Source: Tolypothrix campylonemoides VB511288 (lineage in GTDB: Bacteria > Cyanobacteriota > Cyanobacteriia > Cyanobacteriales > Nostocaceae). From it: a stretch of 64,000 nucleotides of DNA. Location: positions 955,104 to 1,019,103 of the forward strand of contig JXCB02000027.1 of assembly GCA_000828075.3 (NCBI GenBank). The letters are read 5' to 3'. The notes under the pieces were generated by a model. The model saw only the letters and a program-made list of their open reading frames with translations, searched no databases and was not told where the DNA came from. Made by a program: the position numbers and the translations under genes. Of this stretch, positions 17,122-26,156 are shown in pieces; the first letter of the stretch is position 1, and each line of letters begins with the position of its first letter.

Positions 17122-17390
17122 TTACTCGTAATGAGTCCACATACTTAAAACTTTCACGACTCGCTCTTCTTCGGCGCACTTCATATACAAGCCGATGCTG
17201 AATATTAATTCTCCCTTGAATACGCCCCTTGCAAATCTCCTTTTAACTTTTCGTAAGAAGGAGGATTTTCATAGGGATTTTGCTCCAAAATTGCAAGAAG
17301 CTCTTCTGCTTTCGGCTTGAGTCCACCCGCAGCAAGCTTCTTTGCATCTTTTTGTGCTCGCTTGGTAAAGCGCAATTCCCACACTACCAA
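17122..17390 (-). pseudogene. yoeB: YoeB/Txe-type toxin, frameshifted twice
   Basis: The start matches YoeB-type RNases (MVVWELRFTKRAQKDAKKL, later YEKLKGDLQGAYS) but the frame ends early at 17,205. An extra G in TCAAGGGAGAATTAAT shifts it; the next frame restores RRINIQHRLVYEV. A second one-base slip restores EEERVVKVLSMWTHYE, ending at TAA 17,122-17,124. The C-terminal catalytic His-Tyr is therefore lost from any product. The antitoxin gene upstream is intact and overlaps the toxin start by 7 bp. Confidence 0.8.
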
Positions 17391-17632
17391 TCAAGCTCCT
17401 CTTTGGTCACACATTCTTCAACAGGAGTACGCATTCCTTCAAGGATATCCTCCCGCATTCCAGGAACTTGGAGTATATACAACGTTTCTTGAAGCGCGTT
17501 CCAGTCCTCAAGAGCAACAAGTACCGCTTTATTTTGATGACCAGTAATTATTACTGGTGTATGAGATTTTGCACTTTCATTGATGACAGCATCAAGGTGG
17601 TGTTGTGCATCGTTAACATTAATTACATCCAT
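17384..17632 (-). CDS. yefM: YefM/Phd family antitoxin
   Basis: I start at the ATG at 17,632 (MDVINVNDAQHHLDAVINES, 82 residues), with CAGG eight bases upstream; the frame opens at 17,656. The N-terminal Phd/YefM fold (residues 1-55, ITGHQNKAVLVALEDWNAL) binds DNA. The C-terminus (from about 60) would wrap the toxin. It overlaps the YoeB-type gene, whose product is broken, so this is an orphan antitoxin in practice. Confidence 0.85.
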   Translation of the reverse strand: MDVINVNDAQHHLDAVINESAKSHTPVIITGHQNKAVLVALEDWNALQETLYILQVPGMREDILEGMRTPVEECVTKEELDW

Positions 17633-17718
17633 GATTGGAACCTGTTTTCTATCCACTTATGACAACAAATGGCAAAAATTGCCATAATAATTTTAGAGAA
17701 GCCAAACGACTAAAGCCA

Positions 17719-17988
17719 ATGACAAGTATAAATATTTCTCTGCCTGACTCCATGCGTGCGTATGTAGAGCAACAAGTTGCAAGTGGTGGTTACAGCAGTG
17801 CGAGCGAGTATTTCCGCGAATTAGTACGTCAAGATCAAAAGCGCAAAGCAAATGAACGCCTCGAAGCAATGCTGTTAGAAGGTTTAAATTCTGGAACAGC
17901 CACGGAGATGACTGCTCAAGATTGGGAAGACATTCGTCAGGCTGTGCGAGAAAGAATTGTTAAGCGTCAAGAGCAACATCCAAGTTAA
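17719..17988 (+). CDS. parD: ParD-like (CopG/RHH) antitoxin
   Basis: The ATG at 17,719 gives 89 residues; the frame opens earlier at 17,635, but that extension overlaps the divergent yefM promoter region. The start MTSINISLPDSMRAYVEQQV is the ribbon-helix-helix DNA-binding part, and SSASEYFRELVRQDQ is a ParD signature. The charged C-terminus should bind ParE. Its stop overlaps the next start (TAATG), so the pair is translationally coupled. Confidence 0.88.
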   Translation: MTSINISLPDSMRAYVEQQVASGGYSSASEYFRELVRQDQKRKANERLEAMLLEGLNSGTATEMTAQDWEDIRQAVRERIVKRQEQHPS

Positions 17989-18329
17989 TGAGTCAGGTAA
18001 ATAAACGACCACAAGTCATTCGTGACTTGATAGAATTAGCGACTTATATTGCAGAAAATAATTTGGATGCTTCTGATCGTTTTCTTGCAGCAGCCGAAGA
18101 AACATTTAAACAACTGGGTAAAATGCCAGGGATAGGGAAACTCTGCGAGTTTTCAAGCCCTAATTTAGCAGGATTTAGGCAACAATCAATAAAGGGATTT
18201 AGAAACTATATTGTTTTCTACCGTCATACAAACACTGGTGTGGAGATTGTACGGGTAATTCATGGTGCGCGAGATGTTGAAGCGATTTTGGATGAGAATT
18301 TTAGACAAGATGAGGATGACATAGAGTAG
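17988..18329 (+). CDS. parE: ParE-type toxin
   Basis: This 113-residue RelE/ParE superfamily protein has the helical hairpin IRDLIELATYIAENNLDAS and the C-terminal strands GFRNYIVFYRHTNTGVEIVR and VIHGARDVEAIL, diagnostic of ParE, a gyrase poison. No frameshift is seen. With ParD it forms an intact toxin-antitoxin pair lying between the two IS605 copies. Confidence 0.88.
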   Translation: MSQVNKRPQVIRDLIELATYIAENNLDASDRFLAAAEETFKQLGKMPGIGKLCEFSSPNLAGFRQQSIKGFRNYIVFYRHTNTGVEIVRVIHGARDVEAILDENFRQDEDDIE

Positions 18330-18498
18330 CAGAAATTGATGCGGAGGAAGAATTAATTATCACTACATTATGGTCATTCAATTTGATGGTCCGCCCAAAT
18401 AAACAGGGCAAGCTTCATTTGTCAACCAGTCCCCATATTAATTTATAAGTTTCGTGACTCAGCTTGCCCTATTTGAATAACGGTTCCGTCTGCCAGTT

Positions 18499-19302
18499 TT
18501 AATAAGCGAAGGACTGATAAACCTCTACTTCTGGTTTCTCTTCAACTGAATCGACAATCGGATTGAAACGCAACAAGTGACGAGCGCGAGGGGAGAGTGT
18601 ATCCAAGGCTTGCCGTGGTATATTAATAGACACTTCCGGACGATACAGCCAGCGGCGACTATAGCCAATAACTACCATCGGACGTGGTGTTGACGTGTAG
18701 TTAGGCGTACCCCTGTGCAAACCCCGCACATCGCGGATCATCACGTCACCGAGTTGCATTGTCACTGGTTCTAACTTGATCTCACCCGACTCCATGCGGC
18801 GCAGTCCTTCCTCCTTGGACATCATGTGTGTACCGCGTGTAATATCCATTGGGCCATTTTCTAGGGTGATATCGACCAGTGGAAAGTTGACTGCTAGTTG
18901 ATATGGTGGCGTTTCCTGACCTGTTTCGGGGAACAGTGGCAAAGTATCTCGATGCACGTCTTGATAATCAGAACCAAGCAACGGCGTGTCTGTTGCCAAC
19001 TGGCACATTACCATGTCTTTGCCTACCAATAGCTCAGCGATCGCCAAAATGTCCTCATCTTCGTAAATATTTGCATCAGCAAAGGGAGTCGTAAACGGAA
19101 GCGTGACATAATAACGGGCTGAGCCTCGGTTCTCAAGCTTGCCTTCGCGCTCAATGTGATCCTTCAGTAACGGTGCGAAAGCTTCGCGCCAAGCATCGAG
19201 TGTTGCCGGGGAGAAGTGATTGGGCAACACGCAGTAGCCATCAAGTAGTACTGCTTGGGCGAATGATTCAATTTCTTGTTGGTTATAGCGTTGTATAGTC
19301 AT
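18499..19302 (-). CDS. Phytanoyl-CoA dioxygenase (PhyH) family protein
   Basis: This 267-residue Fe(II)/2-oxoglutarate oxygenase has the facial triad as HRD in QDVHRDTLP (about residues 137-139) and the distal His in RGLHRGTPN (about 197). The 2-oxoglutarate Arg is likely in TPRPMVVIGYSRR. Conserved blocks LDGYCVLPNHFS and MDITRGTHMM fit the family. The natural substrate is unknown; related proteins hydroxylate small metabolites. It is alone, between ParE and IS copy 2. Upstream at 18,400-18,475 is a long-range inverted repeat (AGGGCAAGCT/AGCTTGCCCT). Confidence 0.82.
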   Translation of the reverse strand: MTIQRYNQQEIESFAQAVLLDGYCVLPNHFSPATLDAWREAFAPLLKDHIEREGKLENRGSARYYVTLPFTTPFADANIYEDEDILAIAELLVGKDMVMCQLATDTPLLGSDYQDVHRDTLPLFPETGQETPPYQLAVNFPLVDITLENGPMDITRGTHMMSKEEGLRRMESGEIKLEPVTMQLGDVMIRDVRGLHRGTPNYTSTPRPMVVIGYSRRWLYRPEVSINIPRQALDTLSPRARHLLRFNPIVDSVEEKPEVEVYQSFAY

Positions 19303-19430
19303 ATGCTAATTTTAAAATCAGCGATCCCCGATAGTGGTCAATTAGGTGTTAAAAGTTGTTACAATATCGAGAGCAGAAAGCCCATCGGCTTTTAGCCGTG
19401 GGATGAATGCGTTGCACCTTCAGGTGCAGT

Positions 19431-19826
19431 CTATCTTGTCTTTTGATTAGCTATATACTTTTTAATTGTTTCACTTGAAGCATCTCCAGCAGTACCACAA
19501 AAATAACTTCTAGTCCACATTGAAGGCAGTTTAAGCAAGTATGGAAATTCTTGTCTAAGGATTCTTGATGTATATCCTTTTAATCGAAACATTATTTGGT
19601 CTGGTGCTAAAGTAGGCGGACAACAAAGAAATAGATGAACGTGGTCTTCCATAATTTCAAGAGCTAGGATCTCACAATCTAGCTCTTTCGTTTTTTCATA
19701 AAGCAATTCTTCTAGTCGTTTTGCAACTAGTCCGTATAATACTTTTTTTCTTCTTTTTGGTATCCATACGAAATGATAGTTAATCAACGTGACTGACGTT
19801 GTTTTGTGCCTATACTTGTCAAGCAT
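19431..19826 (-). CDS. tnpA: IS200/IS605 transposase TnpA, copy 2
   Basis: The product is identical to that of 15,283-15,678: the HUH motif EDHVHLF and the C-terminal catalytic Tyr in TIKKYIANQ are present. The identical sequence implies very recent movement, or gene conversion between the copies. Confidence 0.93.
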   Translation of the reverse strand: MLDKYRHKTTSVTLINYHFVWIPKRRKKVLYGLVAKRLEELLYEKTKELDCEILALEIMEDHVHLFLCCPPTLAPDQIMFRLKGYTSRILRQEFPYLLKLPSMWTRSYFCGTAGDASSETIKKYIANQKTR

Positions 19827-19924
19827 ATATAAAAATCGTGTAAACTTGTGGTCAATAGCTTGTATCTATCAACCATATTATGTTAGATTAATTTTACAGA
19901 AAATACAAGGAGGTGAGTGAGCGC

Positions 19925-21169
19925 GTGTTAGTTCTAGAATACAAAGCAAAAGCTAATAAAGCACAATATCAAGCAATTGAAGAATCTATTAAGACTACTC
20001 AATTTGTTAGAAATAAGTGTTTGCGTTATTGGATGGACTCTTCTAAAGAGGACAGTATTAATAATGCTGCTATTAGCCGATATTCAACAGTACTACGCGC
20101 TAACTTTCCCTTTGTTGCAGCACTTAATTCAATGGCAGTACAAGCTGCTGCCGAGAGAGCATGGCTTGCTATTTCTCGATTTTACGATAACTGCAAAAAA
20201 GCTAAACCAGGGAAGAAAGGATTCCCACGTTTTCAACATGACAACCGTTCTGTTGAATACAAAACTAGTGGATGGTCACTACACCCAACAAAGCGTAGAA
20301 TCACTTTCACTGATAAAAAAGGCATTGGTGAACTCAAGCTAATGGGCAAATGGGACATACACACGCATCCTGTTAAGTCCGTTAAACGAGTTCGGATTGT
20401 CCGTCGTGCTGATGGGTACTATGTCCAATTCTGTGTTGATGTGGAATGCAAGGAAACGGTTCAATTTACAGGTCAAGAGATTGGTTTAGATTTTGGATTG
20501 GAACACTTCTATACCGACTCAAACGGATACCATGAACCCAATCCTCGTTTTTTGCGTAAAACCGAGAAACAAGTTAAGCACGTTCAACGAAGAATATACA
20601 AAAAGGAGAAAGGTAAGAACGGTAGAAAGAAGGCTCGAAACCGATACGCACGTAAGCACCTGAAGATAAGTAGACAACGTACCGAACACGCCAAATCGAG
20701 GGCGCGTCACGTCATGCGGTCTAACGACTTATGCGTCTACGAAAACTTGCAGGTTAAAAATATGGTGCGTAACCACCATCTAGCAAAAAGCATTAATGAC
20801 GCTGGATGGAGACAGTTTCGGAGCTATCTAGAATACTTTGCCCAAAAGTATAGGAAGGTAGCACTTGCTGTGGAACCACACTATACCTCACAGGAGTGTC
20901 CAAAATGCGGCACGATGGTTAAGAAATCGTTGTCAACTAGAACGCACACTTGCAAATGTGGTTGTGTTCTGCAACGTGACTATGCGGCTGCAATCAATAT
21001 ACTTCGTAAGGGCAAAGAAAAAATTGCTACCTCAGGGCATGGGGAAAGCAAGCCGACTTCTAAGAAGAAGGCAAGAAACGCTAGGGGAGTTGGAAGCTCT
21101 ACTCATGTTGGTGCAAACCTGCATAAGCAACTTCCGACGTTGAGCCTAGAATCCCACGGCTTTTTGTGA
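19925..21169 (+). CDS. tnpB: TnpB RNA-guided nuclease, copy 2
   Basis: The product is identical to that of 15,777-17,021, with the same GTG start after AAGGAGG, the RuvC residues (Asp, Glu, Asp) and the zinc ribbon. Both copies would produce the same protein but different guide sequences, because the guide comes from the DNA flanking each right end. Confidence 0.93.
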   Translation: MLVLEYKAKANKAQYQAIEESIKTTQFVRNKCLRYWMDSSKEDSINNAAISRYSTVLRANFPFVAALNSMAVQAAAERAWLAISRFYDNCKKAKPGKKGFPRFQHDNRSVEYKTSGWSLHPTKRRITFTDKKGIGELKLMGKWDIHTHPVKSVKRVRIVRRADGYYVQFCVDVECKETVQFTGQEIGLDFGLEHFYTDSNGYHEPNPRFLRKTEKQVKHVQRRIYKKEKGKNGRKKARNRYARKHLKISRQRTEHAKSRARHVMRSNDLCVYENLQVKNMVRNHHLAKSINDAGWRQFRSYLEYFAQKYRKVALAVEPHYTSQECPKCGTMVKKSLSTRTHTCKCGCVLQRDYAAAINILRKGKEKIATSGHGESKPTSKKKARNARGVGSSTHVGANLHKQLPTLSLESHGFL

Positions 21170-21203
21170 AGATGAGCGAAGCGAAATCTTCATAGCCGTG
21201 GGA
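21152..21203 (+). ncRNA. Right-end hairpin / probable reRNA scaffold, copy 2
   Basis: The hairpin is the same as at 17,004-17,055. The predicted guide begins after about 21,211 with CAGTTTCGGCTAGTATCC, different from copy 1. Confidence 0.6.
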
Positions 21204-21336
21204 GTGTCAAACAGTTTCGGCTAGTATCCTGACTGGCTCCCTACAAATTAATACACTAAAGCTGAGTGCAGGTATTTTAATTTTGCTTTCGCGGATAATT
21301 CCTTTTATAAAGCAGTGCTGAGAGGGAGAACCTACC

Positions 21337-23895
21337 ATGACACCACAAGAAATAGTGATCTGGCTACAAGAACGCACGGCTTTAGGAATTCTCTCACCTG
21401 AACCCTTGAGGGCGCTCGCTCAAGTTATTGAAGAACAGGTTTTGAGTGCCAACCAACCTCTAGCTACTGAAGGGACTCCTCCAGAAGCGCTGTATATTCT
21501 CCTTACAGGTAAACTGGAAAGCGAGAGCAGCAATAAAACTAACCCAAGCTTAGCTATTGGTTTGCTCTCTGGATCAGTTATTCACCTGCAAGAACTTCTT
21601 TTAGATCTATCAGCGCAGCGTACAATTACGACAGTCACAGAATGCCATTTGTGGGTTGTAAGAGCGGCTAAATTTCGGGAGATACTCAGCCAGTATCCTG
21701 AAATTGCTCAAGCTGTGTCTCGCCAGATGGCGCAAGAATTAGCTCAACTTACATCTGCTCTTACCTACGAACAAGAACGTTCCACAGCGTTGCGACCTTA
21801 TTTAGTGACTAAAGCGCCACGTGGAATTGTGGGGACAAGTCGCTATGCTGTGCGTTTGAGACAAGAAATTCGAGAAGCAGCAGATGACCGTAAGTCAGTG
21901 TTGATTTTCGGCGAACCTGGGTTAGGAAAAGACATAATAGCAGCCTTAATCCACTTTGGTTCCAAACAGCGGCGAGAACCAATTATTAAAATTAACTGTA
22001 GTATTCTCCAGACGAGCGGTGCTGATTTATTTGGTCGCGCCGGAGGCAAACCAGGACTACTAGAATGGTTAGGGGAAGGCAGTTTAGTTCTCAACAACAT
22101 TCAAGAAACACCAAGAGAGTTGTTGCCGGCGTTAGCAACCTTGCTCAAAACGGGCAAATATACTCCCGTTAGTCGTTCGGGAGAACCAACTCCGGAGCCC
22201 CGCGTCAGCAATGCTCGTATTTTGATAGTTGCAGAAAAAACACAACCCACAATTGAACGCTGTGTTGGTCGTGTTATCAAAGTACCACCATTGCGGGTGC
22301 GAAAAGCTGATATCAAAGCACAGGTTGAATATTACATCAGTCTTTACACACGCTCCAGAGGTATTGCCCGACCGAAAGTTAGCCCAGAAGCATTGCGCCG
22401 CTTGCAGTCCTACGATTTCCCCGGCAACTTAAAAGAGTTGCAAAATCTAGTGGAACGGGCGATAGTCCAAGCTGGGGAGGCAAAAGAACTCACAGAAGAA
22501 ATTTTCTGGTCAGTTGATACTAAGAAAAAGCAATTTCGGGTGAATCTGTTGAATGCTTATCCTGGTTTGCGGAAGTTTTTACGTAGTCCTTGGTGGCCTG
22601 ATCGCATCAACTATGGTTTTACTTTAGCAGCGTTTGCCTTCATTGTCGGAGTGCTATTTGTTGGTCCACAAACGCGCGATCGCAATTTCGCTTTAAATTT
22701 ATTTTGGGCTTGGTGGTGGCCTTTCTTCCTCTTCGCATTTCCCTTTTTAGGTCGCGTTTGGTGTTCTATTTGTCCCTTCATGATTTATGGGGAAATCACG
22801 CAAAAGCTATCGCAAAAGTTTTTTCCTGGAAAACTGAAACGCTGGCCCAGACAGGGAGCTGAAAAATGGGGTGGATGGTTTCTTTTTGGACTATTTACCC
22901 TCATTTTCTTATGGGAGGAACTTTGGAATTTAGAAAATACCGCCTACCTTTCTGGTTGTTTATTGTTATTAATTACTGCTGGGGCAATGATATTTTCTGC
23001 CATTTTTGAGCGGCGGTTTTGGTGTCGTTATCTCTGTCCCATTGGTGGAATGAATGGGTTATTTGCCAAACTCTCCATGACCGAACTCCGGGCGCAACAA
23101 GGTATTTGTTCTGCCACTTGTACCACGTATCAATGCTACAAAGGTGGACCGCAAAAGGGCGAGGGGATGGAAAGTAATGGGTGTCCGTTGTACTCTCACC
23201 CAGCACAGTTGGAAGATAATCGAGACTGTGTGCTGTGCATGACTTGTCTCAAAGCTTGTCCCCATCGTTCTGTTGAATTTAATTTACGTCCGCCTGGGAT
23301 TGAACTGTGGACAACTCATGTACCCCATACCTACGAAGTCGCACTGTTGTTTTTACTGTTGGGGGGAGTATTTCTCCATCGTTTACCAGAGTTGCAATCA
23401 AGGCTCGGCTTACATCTGGATTTAACCCAATTTTTACCTCACTTAGGATTATCTTTACTGGCTCTGATTATCCCAGTAACTATTCCTTTTTTGGCATATG
23501 GCGTGATGCAAGTCTTATATCTAAGTAACAAAGGTTTAAAATCTACTCAACAAAATCCTAAGCCGCGACGATTTGTAGAGCTTGCCTATGGCTACTTACC
23601 ACTTGTATTAGGAGGAAACTTAGCTCATTATTTGCGTTTGGGTTTGGGGGAAGGAGGGCGTATTCTCCCGGTGACTTTTGCGACTTTCGGTTTAAATGGT
23701 GAACAATTACCTATATTGCTGGCTCATCCAGCAGTGATAGCCTTTTTGCAGGGAGTCACCCTGATTTTTTCAGTGCTGTTGACGGTGGTATTAACACAAA
23801 AAATTGCTCGTCAGCCCATGCGTTCCCTTTTTTGGCAACACTTGGCAACTATAGGGCTAGGTACTAGTCTATGGGCAATTATTGTATCTAGCTAA
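21337..23895 (+). CDS. cNMP-binding/AAA+ (sigma-54 activator-like)/4Fe-4S membrane fusion protein
   Basis: This 852-residue fusion has three parts. Residues 1-140 form a Crp-type cNMP-binding domain. About 165-390 resemble the AAA+ domain of sigma-54 activators: Walker A GEPGLGKD, NCSILQTSGADLFG, and RLQSYDFPGNLKELQNLVER. However, the GAFTGA loop is missing and Walker B reads SLVLNNIQE instead of a LDEI form. About 410-852 form a membrane redox domain of NosR/NapH type with CSICP, CRYLCP, further Cys (GICSATCTTYQC) and CVLCMTCLKACP, plus eight or nine helices. Cyanobacteria lack sigma-54, so a redox- or ligand-controlled electron-transfer role is more likely than transcription activation. Confidence 0.8.
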   Translation: MTPQEIVIWLQERTALGILSPEPLRALAQVIEEQVLSANQPLATEGTPPEALYILLTGKLESESSNKTNPSLAIGLLSGSVIHLQELLLDLSAQRTITTVTECHLWVVRAAKFREILSQYPEIAQAVSRQMAQELAQLTSALTYEQERSTALRPYLVTKAPRGIVGTSRYAVRLRQEIREAADDRKSVLIFGEPGLGKDIIAALIHFGSKQRREPIIKINCSILQTSGADLFGRAGGKPGLLEWLGEGSLVLNNIQETPRELLPALATLLKTGKYTPVSRSGEPTPEPRVSNARILIVAEKTQPTIERCVGRVIKVPPLRVRKADIKAQVEYYISLYTRSRGIARPKVSPEALRRLQSYDFPGNLKELQNLVERAIVQAGEAKELTEEIFWSVDTKKKQFRVNLLNAYPGLRKFLRSPWWPDRINYGFTLAAFAFIVGVLFVGPQTRDRNFALNLFWAWWWPFFLFAFPFLGRVWCSICPFMIYGEITQKLSQKFFPGKLKRWPRQGAEKWGGWFLFGLFTLIFLWEELWNLENTAYLSGCLLLLITAGAMIFSAIFERRFWCRYLCPIGGMNGLFAKLSMTELRAQQGICSATCTTYQCYKGGPQKGEGMESNGCPLYSHPAQLEDNRDCVLCMTCLKACPHRSVEFNLRPPGIELWTTHVPHTYEVALLFLLLGGVFLHRLPELQSRLGLHLDLTQFLPHLGLSLLALIIPVTIPFLAYGVMQVLYLSNKGLKSTQQNPKPRRFVELAYGYLPLVLGGNLAHYLRLGLGEGGRILPVTFATFGLNGEQLPILLAHPAVIAFLQGVTLIFSVLLTVVLTQKIARQPMRSLFWQHLATIGLGTSLWAIIVSS

Positions 23896-23971
23896 TTTAT
23901 TCGTAGTCAGGGCTTAAGCGCTTACTACAAACCATTTCCCGATTACCAATTACTATTATTATGGCAATATT

Positions 23972-25153
23972 ATGGCAAGTTTTCTAGAACCACCACGATT
24001 ACGCATCGGTGAAGACAGCGAAGAAGAACGACGCGCCACTTGGCTGGAACTTTTTTATGATTTGGTGTTTGTCGTTGCAGTCTCTCAACTCGCCCACTAT
24101 CTTCACGATCATGTTTCGCTATCAGGAGTGTTGGGCTTTGTCGCTCTTTTTATACCCGTGTGGTGGTCTTGGATTGGCACCACATTCTACGCCAACCGAT
24201 TTGATAGCGACGACGTGACACATCGGTTGCTGACTGCTGTGCAGATGCTTGCGATCGCTGCACTAGCTGTTAATGTCCATCACGGCTTAGGTGAAAGTTC
24301 CACTGGCTTTGCCCTTTCCTATGCTCTCGGTCGTATTGTGCTTGTCGTTGAATACGTCCGCGCAGGATGGCACATCCCCAAAGCACATCCGTTGACAACT
24401 CGTTACGCCACAGGTTTTGCAATTGCTGCTATCCTTTGGACTATATCAGCATTTCTACCGAGTCCTTGGCGGTTTGTATTCTGGGCATTGGGACTGATCA
24501 TTGACTTTGCCACACCGCTCTCGGCACGCAAGTTGATGCTAGAACTACCTCCTCACCCCTCCCACTTGCCCGAGCGTTTTGGGCTATTTACAATTATTGT
24601 ATTAGGCGAAGCGATCGTCGCTGTGGTTCAGGGAGTTTCCGAGCAGAAATGGGATGTTTTGACTGTGATTTCTGCTGTGTTCGGATTGGGTATTGCTTTG
24701 AGCATATGGTGGGTCTATTTTGATAACCTTGGTGGCACACCTATTCAGAGGGCACGGACAGAGGGAAGAGCGGTCATTCTGAATATATGGCTTTACACCC
24801 ATCTACCCCTCGTAATTGGCATTGCTGCTTCTGGAGTCGCTGTGGAACTTGTATTGATGAGCAAGCCAATGCTAGCACTACCCGATGCCGTTCGTTGGCT
24901 GCTTTGTGGCTCTGTTGCGTTGTGCTACCTCGCTTTAGCTATTCTCCACCGCCTTGGGGTCATCCTCTACTGTAAAATGCGTACCAAGTATAGAGTTGGG
25001 GCAGCGGTTGTTTTGCTTGCGATCGCCATTTTTGGCAAAGGTTTATTACCTGTTGCCGTCATTGGGCTTGTCGCCCTAGTTTGTGCTGTACAAGTTGTAC
25101 AAGATGTGTCTCAAAGTCGTCCTACAACCCGCTTAGTTGACCCAGAAATTTAG
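23972..25153 (+). CDS. LtrA family membrane protein
   Basis: This 393-residue protein matches the low-temperature-requirement A family: the N-terminal TWLELFYDLVFVVAVSQLAH and later PERFGLFTIIVLGEAIVAVV are family hallmarks. Some ten to twelve hydrophobic helices fill the chain. The biochemical role of LtrA is unknown. It lies 76 bp after the fusion protein on the same strand. The gap holds a GTAGTCAGGGCTTAAGCGC-type repeat (23,901-23,932). Confidence 0.85.
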   Translation: MASFLEPPRLRIGEDSEEERRATWLELFYDLVFVVAVSQLAHYLHDHVSLSGVLGFVALFIPVWWSWIGTTFYANRFDSDDVTHRLLTAVQMLAIAALAVNVHHGLGESSTGFALSYALGRIVLVVEYVRAGWHIPKAHPLTTRYATGFAIAAILWTISAFLPSPWRFVFWALGLIIDFATPLSARKLMLELPPHPSHLPERFGLFTIIVLGEAIVAVVQGVSEQKWDVLTVISAVFGLGIALSIWWVYFDNLGGTPIQRARTEGRAVILNIWLYTHLPLVIGIAASGVAVELVLMSKPMLALPDAVRWLLCGSVALCYLALAILHRLGVILYCKMRTKYRVGAAVVLLAIAIFGKGLLPVAVIGLVALVCAVQVVQDVSQSRPTTRLVDPEI

Positions 25154-25275
25154 CTTCAAGTATTTGATAAAAATGAGTCGCAGCACCAGCCCCCGATTTC
25201 GGCATGGATGCGGCTTTTTTGCTTAAAATGGGTAGTAATACCCAATGATGAGCGGCGTTGAGCTAACAATTAAGT

Positions 25276-25887
25276 ATGAGTGAGCCTATGAAAGATATGA
25301 TCACTGTGTACATTTGGCTTCCTAAGGAGTTCTTAGGACACGCTTCAATGCAAGTAGGCGAAGATACTTATATAAGCTTTTGGCCTAACAAAGAAGTTTT
25401 AAATCGCTCATCAAGTGATATTCGTAAAAATATAATTAATGATAAAAATAATAACATTAATTACTTGTTATTTCAGCACTTAAATCAGATAAAAAGTGAG
25501 AGTTACGAACAAGATTGTTTGGTTTTAGGTAAAAATGGCTCTAAAAGAGAGGCAGACTGTATAGTTGAGTTATTGAACCTTCCTCAAGAGCCTATCAAAA
25601 TATTTTGGAGAGAATTTCAAACTCAGCAACTTTCCTACCATTTGATAAAAAGGAACTGTTCTTCAGTCGTTGCAGAAGCTATAAATGAAGGTTGGAAAGC
25701 TTATGTTTCTGCAGTTAAAAAAACAGTAAATCATTTTTTAGGAGATTTTGAAACCGTAACAGAATATGAAAAGGATTTTGAAGCTTTAAGCTTCACTACA
25801 GCTGCATTAAATTTAGGTAGATTGCTTTTTTGGTCTCCAAAACAAGTTTTACTTTATGCACAAATGGTTAAAAGATTAACAGATTGA
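25276..25887 (+). CDS. Putative papain-fold (NlpC/P60-like) cysteine protein
   Basis: This 203-residue protein is of uncertain family. GHASMQVGEDTYISFWP near the N-terminus offers a His-Ala-Ser strand, and YHLIKRNCSSVVAEAINEG offers a Cys at the start of a helix. This is the circularly permuted papain-like order (His first, then Cys). The C-terminal 50 residues are hydrophobic. It is more AT-rich than the genes on either side and may be acquired. It could be a hydrolase of toxin or effector type; no partner gene is evident. Confidence 0.5.
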   Translation: MSEPMKDMITVYIWLPKEFLGHASMQVGEDTYISFWPNKEVLNRSSSDIRKNIINDKNNNINYLLFQHLNQIKSESYEQDCLVLGKNGSKREADCIVELLNLPQEPIKIFWREFQTQQLSYHLIKRNCSSVVAEAINEGWKAYVSAVKKTVNHFLGDFETVTEYEKDFEALSFTTAALNLGRLLFWSPKQVLLYAQMVKRLTD

Positions 25888-26156
25888 GCATAAAGCGAAA
25901 CCCAGCCTATAAAATTTCATTGCTCTCAATATAGGGCATATAATTCCACAAAGGGTTATTATTTTAGCTAAAGCTTTCATATAAGCAGTTAAAAAAATTC
26001 CAGCGATACAAACATAATTGACGTTCACCTTGTTTGTAAAAGTGCCATCACATTTGAAACTATCGTGTTGTCAGCTACAGTTTTGCCAGACATAAATAGG
26101 CAAGAATAGGAAGAAATGTCCAATAATGCAGCTTTTCCTGTAAGTCATGCTGCCAC

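Larger units (their letters stand above)
19363..21211 (+). mobile_element. IS200/IS605 family insertion sequence, copy 2
   Basis: This is a direct-orientation duplicate of 15,215-17,063, offset by 4,148 bp, with no difference noticed. It is preceded by TTAC. Its left flank (AAAAGTTG) and right flank (CAGTTTCGGC) differ from those of copy 1, so it is a separate insertion. The two copies bracket 2.3 kb with the toxin-antitoxin genes and the dioxygenase. Confidence 0.9.

Noticed and set aside
15215..21211. Composite transposon moving the TA genes as a unit
   Set aside because: The outer flanks show no duplication, and IS200/IS605 elements move singly as single-stranded DNA; two independent insertions explain the layout.
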